6,958 nucleotides of DNA from Gemmatimonas sp. UBA2094 (GCA_002331565.1 DCZC01000191.1:1-6958), one strand, 5' to 3'. Positions 1-5,780 are shown, counted from the first letter of the stretch. The notes: generated from the sequence alone by a model not told the origin. Numbers and translations: made by a program.

Positions 1-457
1 ACACGAGAAAGGGCACGTCGGCGCCGAGCGTTCCGGCCATTTCGAGGAGTCGCGGCATGCCGAGCGGCGTGGGGCAGAGCCCCTCGAGTGCACGCAGCAC
101 CGCTGCCGCATCGGCGCTCCCGCCACCGAGGCCGCCGCCCACGGGAATGTGCTTCTCGATGGCGATCTGCCAACCGGTGGCCCACTGCGCCGCCTCGCAG
201 TAGAGCGCGGCCGCGCGCCACGCGAGGTTTTGCTCCGGGGCGCCGATGCCCCCGGCGGGCATGCTGGGGCCGTCGCACGTGAGCGCGCACGGGGCCTCGT
301 TCACCGCGATGTGCACCACGTCGTGCAGGGCGAGTCGCTGAAAGAGCGTCTCGATGCCGTGGTACCCGCTCGCTTCGCGCGCGAGAATGCGCAGCAGCAG
401 GTTGATCTTCGCATGCGCACGTTCCGTGCGCGTCACGCCGCCATGCGGGAAACTCAC
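1..457 (-). CDS. ispE: 4-diphosphocytidyl-2-C-methyl-D-erythritol kinase IspE (3' end off window)
   Basis: This is the N-terminal 152 codons of a GHMP-family kinase; the frame is still open at the left edge, so the C-terminal half is missing. IspE phosphorylates the 2-hydroxyl of CDP-methylerythritol with ATP in the cytoplasmic MEP pathway to isoprenoid precursors. Visible signatures are AKINLLLRI at residues 16-24 with the conserved Lys17, GYHGIETLFQRL at 31-42, the glycine-rich ATP loop PVGGGLGGGS at 105-114, and GADVPF at 145-150 with the catalytic Asp147 (the family Lys/Asp pair). The start is taken as GTG at 457, the first start after an in-frame stop, with GAGAG about 8 bases upstream. 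GTG at 436 would also keep all motifs. It lies 28 bases after the YbhN-like gene and is probably the fourth gene of the pdxJ operon. The motifs make the identification very secure; the start is less so. Confidence 0.93.
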   Translation of the reverse strand, partial: MSFPHGGVTRTERAHAKINLLLRILAREASGYHGIETLFQRLALHDVVHIAVNEAPCALTCDGPSMPAGGIGAPEQNLAWRAAALYCEAAQWATGWQIAIEKHIPVGGGLGGGSADAAAVLRALEGLCPTPLGMPRLLEMAGTLGADVPFLV

Positions 458-485
458 GTCAACGCTCTCGGCTCACCGGTGAAGG

Positions 486-1502
486 TCACGTCGTGCCGGG
501 GCCACGCTGCGCCTGTGTCACATCGCGCACGCTGAGCCCCATGCGCGCGAAGTATACCGCGCCAAGAACGGTGATGGGAATGAAGCTCAGCAGGTGATAC
601 CCGAGGGCCCAACTCACCGCGAGATCCTTGGGCACCCCGTACACGTCCAGCCCCACACTCGCTGCCGCTTCGAACACGCCGAAGAATCCCGGCGAGCTGG
701 GAACGGCCACGCCGATGGCGATGACTCCCTGCAGGAAGAGTGCTGCGCTGAGCGGGGCGTCCACGCCCACGGCGAGAAAGCCGAGGTATAGCGCCAGCGC
801 GTGTGTGAGCCAGTGCAGCATGGTCCACCCGAAGAGCGCCGCGAACCGGCGCGTGTCACGCAACACGGCCAGGCTCCCGACCGCCAGCTCCACGAACCCC
901 ACGATGAGGTCGCGCTGCTTCGGCAACACGCGGCCGGCGATGCCACTCACGATCCCCGTGACCCAGGCTGGGCGGAGCACCACCACGTAGCACACCATCA
1001 GGGCCGTCCCCACGAGCGTCACCCCGCCGATGGCCACGTCGCTCATGCCGCGTCCCGCCACGGTGGCCCCGTCGGGAAAGCGCGGGTCGAGCATGGCCGC
1101 GAACATCAGAAGAAACACCACGAGCGCATCGAAAATGCGGTCGACGGCGAGGGAGCCGAGCGCCGTGGTCATCGCCACCTGCGGCGCTTCCCGCGTGAGT
1201 GCGAACGCGCGGGCGAACTCACCGGCGCGCAGCGGAAACACGTTGTTCATCATCACGCCGATGGCGGTACTGCGCCACAGGGCGCCATACGGCAGCGGGC
1301 CGACCGCCGGCTCGAGAATGGGGCGCCACTTCCGCGCACGAATGGGAACGATCACCGTTCCTGCCACCGTGCAGAGGGCGAACAGCCCCCCGTTGGCGTG
1401 GCGCAGTACCTGCCATACTGCGTCCAACTCGACGTCGCGGAGCGTCCACCAGAGGAGCAGGGCGCTGAGCAGGAAGCCGACCGCCGTGCGCCCGTGCTTC
1501 AT
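486..1502 (-). CDS. YbhN/UPF0104-type integral membrane protein (lysylphosphatidylglycerol synthetase TM-region family)
   Basis: A 338-residue polytopic membrane protein with roughly seven or eight hydrophobic segments, for example residues 5-20, 40-54, 122-139, 158-177, 222-245, 255-268 and 294-318. Family hallmarks are RARKWRPIL at 55-63, the NNVFPLRAGEFARA block at 86-99, and PSSPGFFGVFEAA at 268-280. The family (PF03706) corresponds to the flippase-like membrane half of MprF. This protein stops after the membrane part and has no cytosolic aminoacyl-transferase domain, so it should not be called a lysyl-PG synthase; a role in lipid transport or flipping is only inferred from the family. 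The ATG at 1502 has AGG about 9 bases upstream. It sits between the HPt-like gene (40-base gap) and ispE (28-base gap) on the same strand, consistent with cotranscription. The substrate is unknown. Confidence 0.85.
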   Translation of the reverse strand: MKHGRTAVGFLLSALLLWWTLRDVELDAVWQVLRHANGGLFALCTVAGTVIVPIRARKWRPILEPAVGPLPYGALWRSTAIGVMMNNVFPLRAGEFARAFALTREAPQVAMTTALGSLAVDRIFDALVVFLLMFAAMLDPRFPDGATVAGRGMSDVAIGGVTLVGTALMVCYVVVLRPAWVTGIVSGIAGRVLPKQRDLIVGFVELAVGSLAVLRDTRRFAALFGWTMLHWLTHALALYLGFLAVGVDAPLSAALFLQGVIAIGVAVPSSPGFFGVFEAAASVGLDVYGVPKDLAVSWALGYHLLSFIPITVLGAVYFARMGLSVRDVTQAQRGPGTT

Positions 1503-1542
1503 CTCAACGGCCCTGCTGGGTGCGCCGTCGGCCGCTCATGGG

Positions 1543-2550
1543 TCAGGTGGTCACGGCGAGATCGAGCAGGTCGCTCAACTCCTCGAACAGCGCATGCGCT
1601 TCGGGTTGCGCAAGCGATCCCCGCTGCCAGTGCACCTTGAGCTGGTCACGCACCTCCCGGGCGCGCGTCACGGCCGAGTGGCCGCGATACAGCAGCGTTT
1701 CGATGGACACGATGGCCGCGTCGGGGGCCGGTGCGCCGCTCCATGAGAGATTCGCCTGCTTCACCTGGGCGGCGAGCTGCGCGTCGGTGAGTTCCCGATT
1801 CATGAGCAGCTGCGCCACCGCCTGCACACCGGCGCGTTCCACCCCACTCGTCAACGGCGCGCGCGCCATCCTGGTGGCGAGTCCGGAGATGCTGGCCGCG
1901 CCGTAGCTGTCGGCTGCGTCGGCCAGCCCGAGCAGGGCTCGGCGGACCGCGTCGGCCAATGCCAGCTGCGACGGGCCGGCCTGACTACGCACGAGGGCCT
2001 CGGCTTCGCGCGCCACGCCGGTCGCGGCCGCGGCGATATCGTTGCGGAAACGCTGCGCGAGCGTAATGGCCGGTGCAGGATTCCGCTGAACAATCGCGGG
2101 CATCCCGTCGTCCGGGTAGAACCGGGCAATGGGCACCACCTGCAGCACCGGCGACTCGGCCGGTGACGACGTAGCGAGATATCCCGCGGCGACGCTGGCC
2201 AGCGTCACCGACTGCATGCGGGCGCGCCGCTGGTCAGGCTCCCCCCATACCGGGGCGCGTTGGACGAGCACGCGCAGTTCGTCGATCGCCCCACGCACCG
2301 CGAAGTGCAGCCGCTGATCCCACCGCAGCTCCCCGTCGCGCAGCCCCGTGGCGATGCGCTCGAGCGTGCTCGCGAAATCGGGGAGCCCGTCGAGACGGGT
2401 CATGGTCGCGCTGCCGCGAAGTGCCCGGGCACTGGCCAGGAAGGCCGCCGCGTCAGGAGTCCCCGTCTCGACCAGCTGATGTTCGAGTTGGTCGAGATAC
2501 TCGCCAGCTTCCTTCTGGAAGAATTCGAGCAGCGCCTGCGGTGCCGTCAT
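1543..2550 (-). CDS. HPt-like protein lacking the phospho-accepting histidine
   Basis: A soluble 335-residue protein without signal peptide or membrane segment. The N-terminal 100 residues look like an HPt four-helix domain of the CheA/phosphorelay type: FFQKEAGEYLDQLEHQLVE at 10-28 is the typical first helix, and ARALRGSATMTRL at 41-53 matches the HxLKGSA signature, except that the histidine position is Arg42 (codon CGG). Residues 203-230 (RRALLGLADAADSYGAASIS and on) resemble a second degenerate copy, again with Arg at the His position. The middle (about 135-165) is Pro-rich. No CheY, kinase or CheW domain is seen. The ATG at 2550 is chosen because the frame upstream reads through pdxJ in an unnatural Arg/Ser-rich translation; no clear Shine-Dalgarno site precedes it. 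It is probably cotranscribed with pdxJ (76-base gap). The role is unknown; a structural or regulatory part in signalling is an inference. Confidence 0.8.
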   Translation of the reverse strand: MTAPQALLEFFQKEAGEYLDQLEHQLVETGTPDAAAFLASARALRGSATMTRLDGLPDFASTLERIATGLRDGELRWDQRLHFAVRGAIDELRVLVQRAPVWGEPDQRRARMQSVTLASVAAGYLATSSPAESPVLQVVPIARFYPDDGMPAIVQRNPAPAITLAQRFRNDIAAAATGVAREAEALVRSQAGPSQLALADAVRRALLGLADAADSYGAASISGLATRMARAPLTSGVERAGVQAVAQLLMNRELTDAQLAAQVKQANLSWSGAPAPDAAIVSIETLLYRGHSAVTRAREVRDQLKVHWQRGSLAQPEAHALFEELSDLLDLAVTT

Positions 2551-2594
2551 GCGCGGGGGAGCGATGGGGAAACGGACAATGCGAAACAGTGAAC

Positions 2595-2611
2595 GCCTGC
2601 TTACAGCAGAC
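2595..2611 (-). other. Small hairpin between pdxJ and the HPt-like gene
   Basis: A stem of 7 base pairs (one of them G-U) with a three-base loop lies about 16 bases after the pdxJ stop: on the minus strand GTCTGCT, loop GTA, AGCAGGC. No T-run follows, so it does not look like an intrinsic terminator. It could stabilise or process the message between the two genes, or be chance in GC-rich DNA. The remainder of this 76-base gap shows no promoter-like sequence that I can support. Confidence 0.25.
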
Positions 2612-2626
2612 GATTGGACTCCGACA

Positions 2627-3367
2627 CTAGAACATGTCCGCTTCGCGGGCTTCGTCCATGGCGGCGCGCACTTCGCGCACCGCCGCGTCGAGTCCGATAA
2701 AGATGGCGCGTCCGACGATCGCGTGCCCGATGTTGAGCTCCTCGATCTCCGGAATCGCTGCCACCGGGCCCACGTTCTCCACCGAGAGCCCGTGACCGGC
2801 ATGAACGGCCAGCCCCAGCGACGCACCCAGCGCCGATGCCGCCTTGAGCGCGGCGAGGGGCGCGGCGGTCCGCGGATGATGGGCGTACGTCCCGGTATGG
2901 AGCTCGATCGCATCGGCGCCCACCGCCTGCGACAGCCGCACGGCGGCCTCGTCGGGGTCGATGAACAGACTGGTGCGGATCCCGGCCCGCTTGAGCCGCG
3001 TCACGGCATCGCGCACGGCCGCCTCGTGGCGCACCACGTCGAGCCCGCCCTCCGTCGTGATCTCCTCCCGGCGTTCGGGCACGAGCGTCACCTGCGCGGG
3101 CCGAAGTGTTTCGGCGATGCGGAGCATGTCGTCGGTAATGGCACACTCCAAGTTGAGCAGCGTCGTCACCGCGCCGGCGAGCCGGGTGATGTCGTCATCC
3201 TGGATGTGCCGGCGATCCTCGCGCAGATGGGCCGTGATGCCGTCGGCGCCGGCCTGCTCGCACAGCACGGCGGCGGCGACCGGGTCGGGGGTGCTGCCGC
3301 GCCGAGCCTGCCGCACGGTGGCCACGTGATCGATGTTGACGTATAACCGCTGGTACTTGAGCGCCAT
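2627..3367 (-). CDS. pdxJ: Pyridoxine 5'-phosphate synthase PdxJ
   Basis: PdxJ is a cytoplasmic TIM-barrel enzyme that condenses 1-deoxy-D-xylulose 5-phosphate with 3-amino-2-oxopropyl phosphate to give pyridoxine 5'-phosphate, the last ring-forming step of DXP-dependent vitamin B6 synthesis. The 246 residues match the usual family length (E. coli about 243). Conserved blocks are LYVNIDHVATVRQAR at 8-22, ADGITAHLREDRRHI at 41-55 with the active-site His47 and Arg49, LNLE at 71-74 with Glu74, TTEGGLD at 104-110, SLFIDPDE at 133-140, IELHTG at 154-159, HAGHGL at 189-194 with His192, and ELNIGHAIVGRA at 210-221. The ATG at 3367 places the first beta strand correctly. No Shine-Dalgarno site precedes it, and a TACAAT element lies only 16 bases upstream. 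It is the first gene of the minus-strand cluster and shares its substrate DXP with the MEP pathway to which ispE belongs. Confidence 0.97.
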   Translation of the reverse strand: MALKYQRLYVNIDHVATVRQARRGSTPDPVAAAVLCEQAGADGITAHLREDRRHIQDDDITRLAGAVTTLLNLECAITDDMLRIAETLRPAQVTLVPERREEITTEGGLDVVRHEAAVRDAVTRLKRAGIRTSLFIDPDEAAVRLSQAVGADAIELHTGTYAHHPRTAAPLAALKAASALGASLGLAVHAGHGLSVENVGPVAAIPEIEELNIGHAIVGRAIFIGLDAAVREVRAAMDEAREADMF

Positions 3368-3383
3368 CTTTGGGGTATTCGGT

Positions 3384-3389
3384 ATTGTA
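3384..3389 (-). promoter_or_regulatory. Probable -10 element of the pdxJ promoter
   Basis: On the minus strand this reads TACAAT, one base from the TATAAT consensus, in otherwise GC-rich DNA. Its end is 16 bases before the pdxJ ATG, so a transcript starting about 7 bases downstream would have a leader of roughly 9 bases. No good -35 hexamer is seen 15-18 bases further upstream. It would drive the pdxJ, HPt-like, YbhN-like, ispE cluster. The prediction rests on the hexamer alone. Confidence 0.35.
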
Positions 3390-3415
3390 GGTGAGACCGA
3401 AAGCTGAGAGCTGCG

Positions 3416-3436
3416 ACTCGAAACTCACAACTCCCC
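3416..3436. repeat. Three ACTC motifs with a 7-base period
   Basis: ACTC occurs at 3416, 3423 and 3430, each followed by three differing bases, in the divergent gap between pdxJ and the lipoprotein gene. An imperfect inverted repeat follows at 3440-3460 (CGCCG and GAGG facing CCTC and CGGCG). Spacing in register within a divergent promoter region could mark a regulator binding site, but the motif is short and chance is a real alternative. The rest of the 149-base gap (3368-3516) shows no gene. Confidence 0.2.
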
Positions 3437-3503
3437 GGTCGCCGCGAGGCCTCTCCGGCGCGTCACGATGATAGCTTACACCAATGCACGTTCACACCGA
3501 AGG

Positions 3504-3511
3504 TAAGGAGG
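3504..3511 (+). promoter_or_regulatory. Strong Shine-Dalgarno site that sets the lipoprotein gene start
   Basis: TAAGGAGG, a full match to the anti-Shine-Dalgarno sequence, lies five bases before the in-frame GTG at 3517. It is the best ribosome binding site in the window. It argues against the ATG at 3484, which lies upstream of it, and favours GTG 3517 over the ATG at 3541, which is 29 bases away. Confidence 0.7.
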
Positions 3512-3516
3512 CCTTG

Positions 3517-4023
3517 GTGCCCGCTCGGCGGAAGTCCGGAATGCGATATGGTTGGGTGATGCTGGCGGGGGCGCTCCTCACGAGCGCTTGTGCCCGTCAG
3601 GCGGTTTCCACGGAAACGAGTCTCCCAGGCGCGGCCATGCCCTCGGCCGGCGCGGCGCCGGGTACTCTGGGCGCGGCGTCTGGACGCGGCGCCGTGGAGA
3701 CCTTCCTGGCGGCGGTCCGGAATCAGGACCTGCAGGCCATGTCGGGGCTCTGGGGCAACAGCAAGGGGCTCGCTCGTGATCAGCTCAAGCGGGATGAGCT
3801 GGAGAAGCGGCTGGTCATCATGCAGTGCCTCATGCAGCACGACAAGTTCGTCTTTGCCGAGGAGCGGCCGCGGTTGCAGGCCGGTGGCCGGCAGGAGCAC
3901 GTGGTGACCCTCACCAAGGGACAGCAGAGTGCCACCACCACGATCGCCACCGTCACCGGTCCGGGCGGTCGCTGGCTCGTGGAGGACGTGGACGTGACGA
4001 AGCTGCGCGAGTTCTGCCGCTGA
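3517..4023 (+). CDS. Small predicted lipoprotein, possibly NTF2-like fold
   Basis: With the GTG start at 3517 the product has 168 residues. A lipoprotein signal is visible: a basic n-region (PARRKSGMRYG), a hydrophobic stretch (WVMLAGALL), then TSAC with the lipidated Cys25 and a low-complexity Ala/Gly/Pro/Ser linker to about residue 57. The mature domain, from about 58, begins AVETFLAAVRNQDLQAM, which resembles the first helix of NTF2-like/DUF4878-type lipoproteins, and ends in beta-rich sequence with GRWLVEDVDVTKL. That fold is an inference; the function is not recognised. It stands alone, divergent from pdxJ and converging on the epimerase gene with 25 bases between the stop codons and no clear terminator hairpin. 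Codon use matches its neighbours, so there is no sign of recent transfer. Coding status is secure from the signal peptide and Shine-Dalgarno site. Confidence 0.8.
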   Translation: MPARRKSGMRYGWVMLAGALLTSACARQAVSTETSLPGAAMPSAGAAPGTLGAASGRGAVETFLAAVRNQDLQAMSGLWGNSKGLARDQLKRDELEKRLVIMQCLMQHDKFVFAEERPRLQAGGRQEHVVTLTKGQQSATTTIATVTGPGGRWLVEDVDVTKLREFCR

Positions 4024-4048
4024 GGCCTGACGCGGCTGGACGGGACGA

Positions 4049-4459
4049 CTAGTATTCGGACAGTTCGACGAGTACCCCGCCGGTCGAGCTCGGATGGAGG
4101 AAGGCGATCCGCTTCCCCTCCGCGCCGATGCGTGGGGTTTCGTCGATGAGTCGGAGACCGGCGTCACGGCACTTCTGCAGCATGCCGTCGAGGTCGTCCA
4201 CGGCGAAGCAGACGTGATGGATACCGGGGCCGCGCTTGGCGACGTATTTGCCGATCGGCGTGTCCTCGGCCTGTGCCTCGAGCAGTTCCACGAGCGACTC
4301 GCCCGATGCGAGACCCACGATGGTCGCGCCATCGGAGTTGCCCAGAGGGACTTCGGGCATGTCCAGCACGTCTCGCATGAAGGGGAGCAGCTCGTCGATG
4401 GCGCGGACCGCAACGCCTATGTGGGCGATGCGCGTGCCGCGGCGAACGGGTTCGGTCAT
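4049..4459 (-). CDS. mce: Methylmalonyl-CoA epimerase (VOC superfamily)
   Basis: A 136-residue vicinal-oxygen-chelate protein that interconverts (2S)- and (2R)-methylmalonyl-CoA, linking propionyl-CoA carboxylation to the B12-dependent mutase. The two beta-alpha-beta modules are visible: RIAHIGVAV at 10-18 with metal ligand His13, SLVELLEAQAEDTPIGKYV at 55-73 with a ligand-position Glu58, GPGIHHVCFAVDDLD at 77-91 with the His81/His82 pair, and GKRIAFLHPSSTGGVLVELSE at 115-135 with the C-terminal ligand Glu132. The block RLIDETPRIGAEGKRIAFLHP is very typical of this epimerase and separates it from glyoxalase I relatives. The ATG at 4459 is preceded by a weak GACGAGA site. Neither the mutase nor the carboxylase is in the window. 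It converges with the lipoprotein gene and is divergent from trxA. Confidence 0.92.
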   Translation of the reverse strand: MTEPVRRGTRIAHIGVAVRAIDELLPFMRDVLDMPEVPLGNSDGATIVGLASGESLVELLEAQAEDTPIGKYVAKRGPGIHHVCFAVDDLDGMLQKCRDAGLRLIDETPRIGAEGKRIAFLHPSSTGGVLVELSEY

Positions 4460-4492
4460 GTCGGTCTCGTCGGATCGGGGTGGCGGAACTGA

Positions 4493-4500
4493 ATTCTAAT
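4493..4500. promoter_or_regulatory. Overlapping AT-rich -10-like elements between mce and trxA
   Basis: The stretch ATTCTAAT stands out from its GC-rich surroundings. On the minus strand it reads TAGAAT (4498 to 4493), a good -10 hexamer 33 bases before the mce ATG; on the plus strand it reads TCTAAT (4495-4500), 50 bases before the trxA ATG. Neither direction has a convincing -35 box. One or both genes may start transcription here, possibly in competition. Confidence 0.3.
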
Positions 4501-4550
4501 CCTGAAGCGGGACGACCGTGTTGCGAGACGCGCGTCCCACGGAGCACACG

Positions 4551-4874
4551 ATGGCCAACGCAGTCGAAGTGAAGGATGACACGTTCGCGGCGGAGATCGA
4601 GCAGCAGGCCGGTCTTTCGGTCGTGGATTTCTGGGCGACGTGGTGCGCGCCGTGCCGCATGATCGCCCCGATCGTGGAGCAGCTCGCTGCCGACTACGCC
4701 GGCAAGGTGAAGGTCGCCAAGCTCGACGTGGACAACAACCAGCGCACCGCCGCGAAGTTCAACGTGCGTTCGATCCCCACGATCCTGTTCTTCAAGGACG
4801 GCAAGCTGGTGGATCAGGTGGTTGGCGCGGTGCCGCGTCCGGCGCTCGAAGCGAAGTTCAAGGAACACGCCTGA
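4551..4874 (+). CDS. trxA: Thioredoxin
   Basis: A 107-residue single-domain thioredoxin, the usual length for the family. It is a cytoplasmic dithiol reductant for ribonucleotide reductase, methionine sulfoxide reductase and others. VVDFWATWCAPCRMIAP at 24-40 holds the redox pair Cys32 and Cys35, KLDVDNN at 57-63 follows the central strand, and SIPTILFFKDGK at 74-85 has the cis-Pro76 that faces the active site. The active site is WCAPC rather than the classical WCGPC, a variant found in many bacterial thioredoxins. The ATG at 4551 has GGAG at 4541-4544, six bases upstream; an in-frame GTG at 4518 would add a nonconserved 11-residue tail and is not preferred. There is no signal peptide. It is divergent from mce and followed by a strong hairpin before rsmI. 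Confidence 0.97.
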   Translation: MANAVEVKDDTFAAEIEQQAGLSVVDFWATWCAPCRMIAPIVEQLAADYAGKVKVAKLDVDNNQRTAAKFNVRSIPTILFFKDGKLVDQVVGAVPRPALEAKFKEHA

Positions 4875-4934
4875 GCATTTTCTGAGCAACGCTCTGAGCC
4901 ACAGCGCGCTCACGGAACAGGCATGTGCACTCTG

Positions 4935-4961
4935 GCCCCAGGCGATCACGCCTGGGGCTTT
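4935..4961 (+). terminator. Perfect 10-bp hairpin with short T tail after trxA
   Basis: GCCCCAGGCG, loop ATCA, then CGCCTGGGGC form a perfect ten-pair stem at 4935-4958, followed directly by TTT. An outer set of five pairs (GTGCA at 4925-4929 with TGCAC at 4961-4965) can extend it across an internal loop. It begins 60 bases after the trxA stop, as an intrinsic terminator would, but the T-run is only three bases, so full termination is doubtful. It overlaps the probable start of rsmI, so partial termination or masking of the rsmI start are alternatives. Confidence 0.55.
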
Positions 4962-5769
4962 GCACGTGGTGAGCACTCCCATCGGGAACCTCGGCGACAT
5001 TACGCTTCGCGCGCTGGCCGTATTGCGCCAGGCAAGCGTGATCTGCTGCGAGGACACCCGTCATGCCCGGCCGCTCCTCGACCGCTACGGAATCGGCACG
5101 CCCACGCAGGCGTTGCACGAGCACAACGAGGCGAGCGCCGTTCCGCGCCTCCTCGACCGGCTGCGCGCCGGCGAGGCGATTGCGGTCATCAGCGACGCCG
5201 GAACGCCACTCGTGAGCGACCCCGGTGGCCGTCTGGTGGAGGCCGCGGTAACCGCCGGAATTCGGGTCGTCCCCATTCCCGGCGCATCGGCCACCCTCGC
5301 CGCCCTCGTGGCCTGCGGACTCGCCGCGCACCCCTTTACCGTGCTCGGGTTTCCGGAGCGGAAGGGCAAGGAACGGGAGGACGCGTTGGCCATGGCCGCG
5401 CGTCTGCCGCACGCCGTGGTGCTCTTCGAATCGCCCAACCGGCTGGTGGACACGCTGCGTGATCTGGCCGCCATCGCAGGCGGTGGCCGTCAGGTCGCGG
5501 TAGCCCGGGAACTCACCAAGCATTTCGAGGAAATCCGCCGCGGAACGCTGGAGGAGGTCGCCGCGTATTACGAGCAGGTGCCCCCCAAGGGGGAAATCGT
5601 GATCGTACTGGCCGGCGCGACGACGGCGGAACCCACGGAAGACGGTCTGCGCGCAACGGCGGATGCATTGCGCGCCGAGGGCTTCCGTCCCCGTGACATT
5701 GTCCGCATGCTCATGGACGAACACGGCGCCAGCCGCAACCTCGCGTACCGCCTCGCCCACGACACCTGA
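4960..5769 (+). CDS. rsmI: 16S rRNA (cytidine-1402 2'-O)-methyltransferase RsmI
   Basis: RsmI uses S-adenosylmethionine to methylate the ribose of C1402 in the decoding centre of 16S rRNA. With the chosen start the product has 269 residues, close to the family length (E. coli 286). Tetrapyrrole-methylase-fold motifs are clear: VVSTPIGNLGDITLRAL at 3-19, CEDTRHARPLL at 30-40, LHEHNE at 52-57, VISDAGTPLVSDPG at 77-90, VPIPGASA at 104-111, GFPERKGKER at 130-139, LFESPNRLVDTL at 155-166, ARELTKHFEEIRRGTLEE at 182-199 and KGEIVIVLAG at 210-219. A C-terminal helical helix-turn-helix-like segment spans about 230-268. The start is uncertain: there is no in-frame ATG, and TTG 4960, GTG 4966 and TTG 4822 (inside trxA) are possible. 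The PGAL codons just upstream of 4960 resemble family sequence and could favour an earlier start. The DUF4159 gene follows after 11 bases. Confidence 0.94.
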   Translation: MHVVSTPIGNLGDITLRALAVLRQASVICCEDTRHARPLLDRYGIGTPTQALHEHNEASAVPRLLDRLRAGEAIAVISDAGTPLVSDPGGRLVEAAVTAGIRVVPIPGASATLAALVACGLAAHPFTVLGFPERKGKEREDALAMAARLPHAVVLFESPNRLVDTLRDLAAIAGGGRQVAVARELTKHFEEIRRGTLEEVAAYYEQVPPKGEIVIVLAGATTAEPTEDGLRATADALRAEGFRPRDIVRMLMDEHGASRNLAYRLAHDT

Positions 5770-5780
5770 GCCCGTCCTTC

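Noticed and set aside
801..1746. Two long plus-strand frames opposite the YbhN-like gene
   Set aside because: They are low-complexity His/Arg/Ala-rich translations antisense to a membrane protein with clear hydrophobic segments and family motifs.
2551..2913. A 121-codon upstream extension of the HPt-like gene into pdxJ
   Set aside because: The translation is Arg/Ser/Pro-rich with no domain and overlaps the well-conserved PdxJ sequence in another frame. The start at 2550 gives a sensible N-terminal helix.
3484..3516. ATG 3484 as the lipoprotein gene start
   Set aside because: It would put the TAAGGAGG site inside the coding region and add 11 residues before a good signal peptide. GTG 3517 fits the Shine-Dalgarno spacing.
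4024..4048. Terminator between the convergent lipoprotein and mce genes
   Set aside because: The 25-base gap has no stem of useful length and no T-run on either strand.
3463..4413. A 316-codon minus-strand frame across mce and the lipoprotein gene
   Set aside because: It is a GC-rich shadow with His/Arg/Ser-rich composition, and both overlapped genes have clear motifs in their own frames.
4633..4662. WCAPC thioredoxin active site as a novelty
   Set aside because: The Gly-to-Ala change between the cysteines is a common natural variant in bacterial thioredoxins. The cis-Pro and other core residues are intact.
4164..5057. A 297-codon minus-strand frame across mce, trxA and rsmI
   Set aside because: It crosses three genes identified by family motifs and has no coherent domain of its own.
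4858..5760. A 300-codon open frame antisense to rsmI
   Set aside because: It mirrors the third-position GC bias of rsmI, shows no recognisable motif, and rsmI is certain on the other strand.
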